Shown here one piece after another: positions 36,459 to 43,254 of a stretch of DNA of 64,000 nt. The position numbers and the translations under genes are program-made. Under the pieces are notes generated by a model that was given only the letters and a program-made list of their open reading frames with translations, made no database searches and was not told where the DNA came from. Origin of the DNA: JAOUEA01 sp963790335 (lineage in GTDB: Bacteria; Actinomycetota; UBA4738; HRBIN12). The stretch covers positions 248,001-312,000 of the forward strand of contig CAWBOB010000002.1 in assembly GCA_963790335.1 (NCBI GenBank). The letters run 5' to 3'. Each line of letters starts with the position of its first letter. The stretch's first letter is position 1.

Positions 36459-38879
36459 CTATGCGCTGTCGTCGGGTCGAGGTGGAGACTGCGGATCGAG
36501 CATCGCACGCTGACGTTCGGGCTGACGGATGCCGGCTGGCGTGGAGATCGCGACCTCGACGGGAGGAGGAGGCACCGGCACCGGGATCCGCGTCTCGACA
36601 CCCGCGTGCTCCTTGTGGGCCCTCAGCACCGCGTCGTGGTAGCGCTCGATCATCTGCAGGAACGACGGGTCGTGATACGGCCTGCCGTCGACCGTGGGTC
36701 CTCTCGTCCCCTCGATGATGGCCTCCACGTCGTCGCCGGTGATCGTCTTCACGGTCTCGAGCGCATGTGCGAACGCCAGCACCTCGGAACGATGCTCGTC
36801 GAGCAGCTCCCAGGTCTTCTCGTAGAGCTCGGCGAGCTTGTCCTCGACGCTCTGGCCGAAGACGGAGTCGAACAGGGCCCGGTCTCCTCCCGTCTCCATC
36901 GACATCGAGCCCAAGGGGGCGAGGGTGACGGAGCGCGACGCGAATCGGTCGCCCATCGCGTAGTAGGCGAGGGCCTGGCTGGTCATGCCCGTCGCGGCGC
37001 GCATGTCGCCTCCGACCCCCATGGAATGATCGCCATCGAAGAACATGCGCTCACCCGCGAGCGATGCCAGCGCGGTCATCACGTCGATCTCGCGCTCGGT
37101 GCGCCACTGCACGAACTGGTCTTCTGGGGGGATCGAGGAGACGAACCCCCCGACGTCACCGCGGCGTTCGATCGTGGCCATGTCGATGACGGCGTGCTTC
37201 CGCAGCCGGTAGGCGACCACGGCGTGACAGGCCTCGTGCACGGCCACGGAGTGTCGCTCCCGCTCGATGTACTCGTGCTCGTCGGGCAGTCCGTGCTGCT
37301 TGAGCTGCTTGGCCTTCACGACGTCGGTGTAGGTCACCGTGTCCCGATCGTCGCGGATCGCGATCACGAGGCCCTCGTTCACGATGTCCTTGATCGAGGC
37401 TCCCGAGAAGTACGGCGTGATCGTGGCGAGCTTGTCGAGCTCCTCGCCGTCGATCTGATTCTTGACCTTGGCCAGGTAGTAGTCGAACGTCGCGCGACGT
37501 CCGTCCTTCTGCGGGTAGCCGACCTTGTACTGACGATCGACGCGGCCAGGCCGCAGCATCGCCGGGTCGAGCGTGTTCGGCATGTTGGTCGCGAAGATGT
37601 GCAGGATGCGGTACTTCGGGGGCGGCTTCGGTCTCATGCCCAAGAGCTTGCGGATCTTGTTGACCAGGCCCCTCGGCTTCGTGAGCCCTGACATCTCGGC
37701 AAGCAGCGCTTGCAGCGTTCCCATGCCGCCTCCGCCCGCCATGCCCCCCATGAACACCTGCTCCTTGTACGGCGTCACGAGCCGTTCGGAAGCGGAGCCG
37801 GCGTGGAACGCGGCGTCGCGTCCCGGCGCGGAGAGATATGAGATCCCGTTGCATGTCGGGGAGGTCGCCCAGGGCGTCACCGCCGCGCCCGCACCCCCTG
37901 TGATCTGTTGTCCACGGCTCCCGAGCGAGTCGGCCTCGTCGATGAACACGATCGCCCCCCCGTATCGCATCGACAGCTTGCGGAGCTTCCGGTACAGGGA
38001 GCGAACCTTGAGGATGCCCACACCCATGAACATGTTGATGAAGGCGCCTGCGTCGACGTTCACGAACGGTTTCGCCGTCTCACCGGCGACCGCCTGGGCC
38101 ATCAAGGTCTTGCCCGTGCCGGGGGGACCCCAGAGCAAGATGCCTCCGGGCACGTACCCGCCCCGTGATTCGATCGCTTCGGGGTCGTCCAAGAAGACGA
38201 GTGTCTCCCTGAGCTGGCCGAGCGCGGCATCCTGGCCCTTCACGTCGTCGAACCGGGTCTCGATCTCATCGGGCATGATCGTCTCGATGCCGCCTCTCGA
38301 CAGGAACCAGAACAGCCCGATGAACTGGAACATCACGAAGAAGAAGCCGAACGCGAGCTGGAAGATGAAGGGCAGGGCCACGACGAGGCGAGCCGGCGCC
38401 TCGATGATGCCGAGCCAGACCGGATCGGTGTTGAACAGTCGGCCGAGCATCATGCTCACGAACAGCAGCAACAGGAACAGCTTGAAGGCCCGCCCCGCCC
38501 TGAATCGCGTGTAGTCGCTCATGCCCCCGAGCCGCCGCTCGGTGCCACCGAACACGGTCGTCTGCCAGAAGCGGTAGTAGCCCTTGGAGTGCTCCTCGAT
38601 GAAGTAATGGATCTGACGCACGAACTCGAGGGCCATCAGGCCCAACAGCCACCAGTAGTCGCTCACCGCGATGCGGATCGCGTCGGAGAACGGCCCGTCG
38701 AGCGGCTTGACGGTGGTGCTCCAGACGACCGCGAGACCGGCGAGCCAGAGGATGCTCAACAGGACCAGGAGCTTGATGCGGTCCCAGAAGACCGCCGGAG
38801 CCCGCGTCTGGCGCTCCGACGCCCGGGGTCTCGACGGCCTGTCGGCGAGGATGTTGGTGCCCTTCCCGTTGGTGCTCAC
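36459..38879 (-). CDS. FtsH-like membrane AAA metalloprotease with insertions in the AAA core
   Basis: 806 residues from a GTG that overlaps the lipoprotein stop. N-terminal 200 residues have about four or five membrane helices (35-53, 73-85, 131-148, 165-193), more than the two of FtsH. AAA core: Walker A GPPGTGKT (251-258), Walker B IVFIDEADS (310-318), then an extra glycine/alanine-rich stretch of about 65 residues (321-386) and a second of about 25 (400-425) before the arginine finger region DPAMLRPGRVDR. The protease domain has HEACH (548-552) and candidate third zinc ligand D625 (GGDMRAAT). A proline-rich tail ends the protein. Likely a quality-control protease; targets unknown. Confidence 0.85.
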   Translation of the reverse strand: MSTNGKGTNILADRPSRPRASERQTRAPAVFWDRIKLLVLLSILWLAGLAVVWSTTVKPLDGPFSDAIRIAVSDYWWLLGLMALEFVRQIHYFIEEHSKGYYRFWQTTVFGGTERRLGGMSDYTRFRAGRAFKLFLLLLFVSMMLGRLFNTDPVWLGIIEAPARLVVALPFIFQLAFGFFFVMFQFIGLFWFLSRGGIETIMPDEIETRFDDVKGQDAALGQLRETLVFLDDPEAIESRGGYVPGGILLWGPPGTGKTLMAQAVAGETAKPFVNVDAGAFINMFMGVGILKVRSLYRKLRKLSMRYGGAIVFIDEADSLGSRGQQITGGAGAAVTPWATSPTCNGISYLSAPGRDAAFHAGSASERLVTPYKEQVFMGGMAGGGGMGTLQALLAEMSGLTKPRGLVNKIRKLLGMRPKPPPKYRILHIFATNMPNTLDPAMLRPGRVDRQYKVGYPQKDGRRATFDYYLAKVKNQIDGEELDKLATITPYFSGASIKDIVNEGLVIAIRDDRDTVTYTDVVKAKQLKQHGLPDEHEYIERERHSVAVHEACHAVVAYRLRKHAVIDMATIERRGDVGGFVSSIPPEDQFVQWRTEREIDVMTALASLAGERMFFDGDHSMGVGGDMRAATGMTSQALAYYAMGDRFASRSVTLAPLGSMSMETGGDRALFDSVFGQSVEDKLAELYEKTWELLDEHRSEVLAFAHALETVKTITGDDVEAIIEGTRGPTVDGRPYHDPSFLQMIERYHDAVLRAHKEHAGVETRIPVPVPPPPVEVAISTPAGIRQPERQRAMLDPQSPPRPDDSA

Positions 38880-39565
38880 GCGATCACCGCCCAAGAGTCG
38901 ATCACCGATTCGATGTCGCCGCGATTGCGGCCGAAGCATTCAGCGCTGCAGAGGACGGCGAGCACGTACACCTTGTCGGAGGCGGGGTCGAGATACGCCG
39001 TCTGTGACACATGCACGAAGCGGTCGTCGAAGAAGACCGTGCTGCCGCCCGCTGCCGCATCGCCCTCCAGCGCCGAAGCCCAGATCTGCGCCTCGAAGTG
39101 GAGGCCACGGAACCCGTCCTTCTCGACCCGGTCGTCATACGCCAGCACCTGGACGGCCTCACGTCCGACCTGATCCTGGATCTGGTCGATGGGCAGGATG
39201 AGGTTGCGCAAGGCGCCGTAGCTGATGCCGTCTCGCTGCTCCGGGGTGAGGCGGAGCACGACGGCGATGCCCTGCGGGTAGTCGGAGAAGTACGCCGCCC
39301 GGTTCATCACGTTCTCCACGGCGGGCGAGGGATCGGCATCGAGCCCGATCAGCCATTCGACCGGATCGGGGGTGTTGACCGGGGGCCCTGCGGTCTCGCC
39401 CTGCAGGGTCGCCTCGTCGAAGACGGTCCACTCGATCGGTACCTTGAACGCGGTCTTCGCCTCGGTGTTGCGCACGTACTCGTAGCTCGGAGAGCCGCAC
39501 GCCACGAGGGTCAGGAGCACGACCGACAGGAGGAGCGACACCGGAACGGGGCGCGGCCGAGTCAT
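38876..39565 (-). CDS. Predicted lipoprotein, partner of the FtsH-like protease
   Basis: 229 residues from ATG 39565. The signal peptide (VSLLLSVVLLTLVACGS) ends in the lipobox LVAC, so Cys would be lipidated. The mature part has no domain I recognise: PIEWTVFDEATLQGE, NRAAYFSDYPQGIAVVLRL and GFRGLHFEAQIWASALEG suggest a single alpha/beta domain exposed outside the membrane. Its stop overlaps the protease start by four bases, so the two are made together. An ATG at 39604 with AGGGAG is an alternative start but would place acidic residues in the signal region. Confidence 0.7.
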   Translation of the reverse strand: MTRPRPVPVSLLLSVVLLTLVACGSPSYEYVRNTEAKTAFKVPIEWTVFDEATLQGETAGPPVNTPDPVEWLIGLDADPSPAVENVMNRAAYFSDYPQGIAVVLRLTPEQRDGISYGALRNLILPIDQIQDQVGREAVQVLAYDDRVEKDGFRGLHFEAQIWASALEGDAAAGGSTVFFDDRFVHVSQTAYLDPASDKVYVLAVLCSAECFGRNRGDIESVIDSWAVIA

Positions 39566-39647
39566 CGCATCATCTTCCCACGCTTCCTGCGAACGGTTCC
39601 TCATGCATCTCCCTCATCGGCCGATGCAGGGCGCCGACTGAGTGCGG

Positions 39648-40091
39648 TCAGGGTCGCAGGGGGCGGCGCTCGAAGGGGATCGAGAGCGCGATCGTGGTGC
39701 GGGTGTCGACGTTGGCCTTCTCGCGGAGGCGGCGGATCAGGTCCTCGAGATCGGCCGTGGTGCGCGTGCGCACCTTGAGCACGTAGTTCGTCTCGCCCGC
39801 CACGCTGAGGCAATCCTCGACCTCCGGGAACTCGGCGACCCGCTCAGGCAGGTCGTCGGGCTGGCGCGGATCGAGGGGAGAGGCCGCGACGAGCGCGGTC
39901 ACGAACAACCCGACCGCCTGCGGGTCCACGACCGCAGCGTATCCGCGGATCACCCCCTGCTGCTCGAGCTTGCGCACGCGGTCGTGCACCGCCGATGCCG
40001 ACAAGCCCACACGGGCCGCGACGTCGGCGTAGGTGGCCCGTGCGTCCTGCTGCAGGGCTGCCACGATGTCACGGTCGCGGTCGTCGAGCAT
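39648..40091 (-). CDS. Lrp/AsnC-family transcriptional regulator
   Basis: 147 residues: N-terminal HTH (LDDRDRDIVAALQQDARATY, VGLSASAVHDRVRKLEQQGV) and C-terminal RAM ligand-binding domain (YAAVVDPQAVG, VEDCLSVAGETNYVLKVRTR). These proteins sense amino acids and form octamers. The ATG at 40091 has TATGAT exactly 6 nt upstream, so the mRNA is probably leaderless. Divergent from the reverse transcriptase gene. Confidence 0.93.
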   Translation of the reverse strand: MLDDRDRDIVAALQQDARATYADVAARVGLSASAVHDRVRKLEQQGVIRGYAAVVDPQAVGLFVTALVAASPLDPRQPDDLPERVAEFPEVEDCLSVAGETNYVLKVRTRTTADLEDLIRRLREKANVDTRTTIALSIPFERRPLRP

Positions 40092-40097
40092 GCCCGC

Positions 40098-40103
40098 ATC
40101 ATA
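40098..40103 (-). promoter_or_regulatory. -10 element of the lrp-like gene (leaderless)
   Basis: On the minus strand TATGAT is followed by 6 nt and the ATG start of the Lrp/AsnC regulator. Confidence 0.5.
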
Positions 40104-40298
40104 GGTGGGGCGCCCTCGTGCGGGAACATCGGCCGCCCTGCTCGCCCGGGCGGGGCTCCGGCCGGCGTCGGCCGATGCGGGCGGGTGACCTCGGCCCGCA
40201 CCCACGGCCGATTGCGCCGCCCACTCCGAGCGGGTACAACCTGGTCGCGATCGGCGCCGACCTCCTCCCGGCCGCCGGCATCACGGAGGGAGGCAGGG

Positions 40299-41033
40299 GT
40301 GCGTCGAGCGCGACCGCTGCGATCGATCGAGCCCGTCGGCGACGGGCACATCCGCGTCGATTCGATCGCCAGGCATGATGGAGGCCGCCGGGACATCGTG
40401 CACCTGGGCGAACCTGACCGGCTTCGGTACGCGGCAGCGGTGGCGGCCGTGACCCCGGTGATCGAGGGGTCCCTCTCGGGCGGGGTCGTCGCGAACCGAG
40501 CGAGGGCGAGGCAGGATGGGCTCGAGCTCGAGCCGTGGACGCTCGCTCGACGCCGGTATCGAGCCGCGCTGCGCGCCGCGTCCCGCGGGTCCTCCCGAGC
40601 CGCCTTCGTCGGCGACGTACGCGACTGCTACGGCTCGATCGGTCCTGCCACGGTGTCGAGCGCACTGCATCTGATGGGCGCGCGACGCGACCGCATCGAG
40701 GAGCTCGTCGAGGTCCTCGGGAGCTTCGAGGCGCGAGGTGTCCGTGGCCTGCCGATCGGCCCGGATCCGTCGGCGGTGCTGGCGAACGCGGTCCTCGCGC
40801 CGGTCGACGCCGCGCTGCGCGAGGTCGCCGGCTTCGCAGCGATGCGTTGGGTCGACGACGTCGTGGTGTTCACACGCGACGTCGCTCGGGCGCGGCGGGC
40901 GGCCGCGGTGTTCCGCCGAGCCGTGCGCGCGATCGGCCTCGAGGCCAACGACTCGAAATGCCGGGTGGTCGACGAGCCACGGGCGGTGATGGGCGCCGGG
41001 GGAGCGGTCTCGCCCGCCCGCGGCGTGACATGA
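40299..41033 (+). CDS. Compact stand-alone reverse transcriptase (RNA-directed DNA polymerase)
   Basis: 244 residues from GTG 40299, preceded by the ribosome site GGAGGGAGG at 5-6 nt. RT motifs in order: a fingers segment RRDIVHLGEPDRLRYAAAVA and VTPVIEGSLSGGV (31-62); motif A AAFVGDVRDCYGSI with D106; motif B RGLPIGPDPSAVLANAVLA (149-167); motif C MRWVDDVVVF with D186 and D187; motif D FRRAVRAIGLEANDSKC (205-221). The LPxGPxxS...A form of motif B resembles defence-associated (UG/DRT, Abi) RTs more than group II introns. No maturase, thumb or endonuclease part follows. GC-rich third positions match the neighbours. Function unknown. Confidence 0.75.
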   Translation: MRRARPLRSIEPVGDGHIRVDSIARHDGGRRDIVHLGEPDRLRYAAAVAAVTPVIEGSLSGGVVANRARARQDGLELEPWTLARRRYRAALRAASRGSSRAAFVGDVRDCYGSIGPATVSSALHLMGARRDRIEELVEVLGSFEARGVRGLPIGPDPSAVLANAVLAPVDAALREVAGFAAMRWVDDVVVFTRDVARARRAAAVFRRAVRAIGLEANDSKCRVVDEPRAVMGAGGAVSPARGVT

Positions 41034-41043
41034 TTCGCGCGCC

Positions 41044-42552
41044 GTGAAGACCCTGTATCGAGCCACGCTGGTGCGGACCCACGCCTATCCGGAGACCGGG
41101 GAGTGGCTGCTCGTCGACGACCGCCACGTGCAACGGGTGGGGGTGGGAGCACCACCCGACGCCGATCGCGTGGTGGATCTGCCCGGCGCGACGATCGTGC
41201 CCGGGTTCATCGACACCCATGTGCACCTCACCGAGACGGGGCTCTCGCTCGCCGACGCTGAGGTGGGTGCGGCCCGATCGGCCGAGGAGCTCCTCGCGCT
41301 CGTGCAGCGCAGGTCGACGGACGGGGACGGGCCCCTCTTCCTGCTGGGCTACGACGAGTCCACCTGGGAACGCCCGCTCGTGCCGACGATCGGACAGCTC
41401 GACGACGCATGTGACCGCGCGCTCGTGATCCGCCGGGCCGATGGCCATATGGCGCTCGCGAACCGCGCAGCCCTCGATGCCGCGCGAGCGCTCGATCTTC
41501 CCGGTGTGCATCGCGACGATGCGGGCGAGGTCACGGGACTGGTCACCCGCGCGGCGAACGATGCGATCGGGCTCTGGATCATGTCTGGCCTCGACGATCA
41601 CGAACGGCAGGGTCTGCAGCTGCGGGCCGCGTCGCTCGCGGCTTCCAGGGGCGTCACGGCGGTACACGAGATGTCGATGCCGCACTGGAACGGCGAGCGC
41701 GACCTGGACGTCCTGCTCGACCACCGCGGCCGGCTGCCGGTCGACGCCCATCCGATCATCGCGACCAACGATCTCGGTGGAGCGATCGGACGTGGCCTCA
41801 CGGCGATCGGCGGGGATCTCCCGGTCGACGGCTCGATCGGGGCCAGAACGGCCTGGGTGAGCGAGCCGTATGACGACGGTGGCACCGGCGTGGGATACCG
41901 CGGAGACGACGAGCTCGCCGAGTTCTTCCACGGAGGCCATGCAGCCGGCCTGCAGGTCGGGGTGCACGCCATCGGTGATCGCGCGATCGATCAGGTGCTG
42001 ACGGTGTGGGAACGCGTGTACCACGCGCTCGATTCCAGGCAGCGACGGCACTTCCGGGCTCGGCGGCATCGCATCGAGCACTGCGAGATGATCTCGGCGG
42101 CGCAGGTGGAGCGGGTGGCCATGCTCGGACTCGCCGTCTCGGTGCAGCCGGCCTTCGATGCCGTCTGGGGACGACCCGGCGCGTTGTACGAGCAACGGCT
42201 CGGACCGGCTCGGGCTGCCACGATGAACCCCGTGCGCGCGATGGTCGAGCGCGGCGTCGAGGTGGGGTTCGGATCGGACGCGCCGATCACGCCGCTCGAT
42301 CCGATGGCTGCGATCGAGGCGGCCGCGGGCCACCACGATGCCAGCCAGCGGCTGTCGAGGCCCGAAGCCATCCGGCTGCACACGATCGGGTCGGCGCGCC
42401 TGGGACATCAGGAGACCAAGAAGGGCTCCCTCACCCCAGGCATGCACGCGGACTTCGCCGCGTTCGGGGCCGACCCCCTCACCGAGCCCTCGATCGAAGG
42501 GCTGCGGCCGATGCTCACGGTCTCGCTCGGGCGTGAGGTGCATGTGGCGTGA
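41044..42552 (+). CDS. Metal-dependent amidohydrolase, YtcJ-like
   Basis: 502 residues from GTG 41044, 10 bp after the reverse transcriptase stop. Amidohydrolase marks: ATIVPGFIDTHVHLTE (HxH metal ligands), HALGD-like VGVHAIGDRAIDQVL, HRIEHCEMI (metal His) and FGSDAPITPLDPMAAI (metal Asp), ending with GMHADFAAFGADPL. It is related to, but clearly different from, the enzyme at 8.5 kb. Substrate unknown. A CATGAT sequence 9 nt before the start might allow its own transcription. Confidence 0.9.
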   Translation: MKTLYRATLVRTHAYPETGEWLLVDDRHVQRVGVGAPPDADRVVDLPGATIVPGFIDTHVHLTETGLSLADAEVGAARSAEELLALVQRRSTDGDGPLFLLGYDESTWERPLVPTIGQLDDACDRALVIRRADGHMALANRAALDAARALDLPGVHRDDAGEVTGLVTRAANDAIGLWIMSGLDDHERQGLQLRAASLAASRGVTAVHEMSMPHWNGERDLDVLLDHRGRLPVDAHPIIATNDLGGAIGRGLTAIGGDLPVDGSIGARTAWVSEPYDDGGTGVGYRGDDELAEFFHGGHAAGLQVGVHAIGDRAIDQVLTVWERVYHALDSRQRRHFRARRHRIEHCEMISAAQVERVAMLGLAVSVQPAFDAVWGRPGALYEQRLGPARAATMNPVRAMVERGVEVGFGSDAPITPLDPMAAIEAAAGHHDASQRLSRPEAIRLHTIGSARLGHQETKKGSLTPGMHADFAAFGADPLTEPSIEGLRPMLTVSLGREVHVA

Positions 42553-42583
42553 GCGCCTTGTCACTCTTTCTGCACGGCCACGG

Positions 42584-42613
42584 TTGACCTGCCTCGGCTC
42601 ACGGGCGTAGCGT
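42584..42613 (+). promoter_or_regulatory. Promoter in front of a predicted structured RNA
   Basis: TTGACC (42584-42589) and TAGCGT (42608-42613) are separated by 18 bp, giving a sigma-70-like promoter 32 bp after the amidohydrolase stop. It points at the hairpin-rich region that follows and not directly at a gene start. Confidence 0.45.
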
Positions 42614-42752
42614 GCGGACCTCGCCACCGCTTCGGCGGCGGCGCACGAGGGTCCGAGTGGCTGAGTAGAGAACGTGGCGCTTCGGCGCCGCGGCCCCAAA
42701 GGTCACTCGGACCCTCATCGCTCCCGGCTCCCTTCGGGAATGCCTCCAGCCC
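42614..42752 (+). ncRNA. Candidate structured RNA: mutually exclusive stems and UUCG hairpins
   Basis: The segment GAGGGTCCGAGTG (42647-42659) pairs perfectly over 13 bp with CACTCGGACCCTC (42704-42716). Within that loop GGCGC-TTCG-GCGCC (42676-42689) is a tetraloop hairpin. Upstream, CGGACC-TCG (about 42615-42623) can instead pair with CGAGGGTCCG around a third hairpin, CCACCGC-TTCG-GCGG, so two folds compete for the same strand. A fourth hairpin, CCCTTCGGGA, lies near 42730-42745. No open frame explains the region. It may be a small RNA or an attenuator ahead of the DUF4193 gene. Confidence 0.45.
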
Positions 42753-42815
42753 CCTCCGCGTTCATCGATGTCCGTGTGACGTCCGCACCCGATCGAGGGG
42801 TCGGGACGGCGATGG

Positions 42816-42843
42816 TTGCACGACCGAGAAGGGGCAGTAGGAT
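42816..42843 (+). promoter_or_regulatory. Promoter of the DUF4193 gene
   Basis: TTGCAC (42816-42821) and TAGGAT (42838-42843) are 16 bp apart, 42 bp before the ATG. A GAAAGGGATGAG sequence serves as ribosome site. Confidence 0.5.
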
Positions 42844-42885
42844 ACGCGCGCATCGAGGGCGGTCCGACCCCTCGAAAGGGATGAG

Positions 42886-43254
42886 ATGAGCGACGCGATG
42901 AGCGATATCGAAGAGCCTGCCGACGACGACGCACCGGTCGTCGACGACGAGGAAGAGCCCACCGAGGACGACCTCGCCGACGCCACCGTGCCGCCGGATC
43001 CGGCGACCGGAGGCGACGTCGAGTCGATCCAAGAGCTGCTCGTGAAGCAGGAAGCAGCCGACGAAGCCGACGCCGACGAGGAAGAGGAAGCGGTCATCGC
43101 CCTCACCAAGGAGGAGCGGCTGGCCGCCGACCCAGCCGAGGGGCGGGTCGTGCCGATGCAGGAGACCGAGTTCGTGTGCAAGCGATGCTTCCTGGTGAAG
43201 CACCGCAGTCAACTGGCCGACAAGAAGCGGACGCTGTGCCGCGACTGCGCCTGA
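42886..43254 (+). CDS. DUF4193 zinc-ribbon-like actinobacterial protein
   Basis: 122 residues. The first 80 are strongly acidic (DDDAPVVDDEEEPTEDDLAD and later EADADEEEEAV). The C-terminal motif FVCKRCFLVKHRSQLADKKR...CRDC matches the DUF4193 hallmark (CxxCFLVxHRSQLA...CRDC), a zinc-binding knuckle. The family is confined to actinobacteria; its function is not established. It overlaps the Lnt-Ppm gene by 19 bp. Confidence 0.88.
   Translation: MSDAMSDIEEPADDDAPVVDDEEEPTEDDLADATVPPDPATGGDVESIQELLVKQEAADEADADEEEEAVIALTKEERLAADPAEGRVVPMQETEFVCKRCFLVKHRSQLADKKRTLCRDCA

Noticed and set aside
39642..40298. Longer start for the reverse transcriptase
   Set aside because: The in-frame extension runs antisense through the Lrp gene and has no RT-like sequence; a strong ribosome site supports GTG 40299.
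42647..42716. Possible tRNA (CGAGTGGCTGAG resembles a serine-tRNA D arm)
   Set aside because: No T-loop GTTCRANYC, no anticodon arm, and the outer stem is 13 bp; treated as a different structured RNA.
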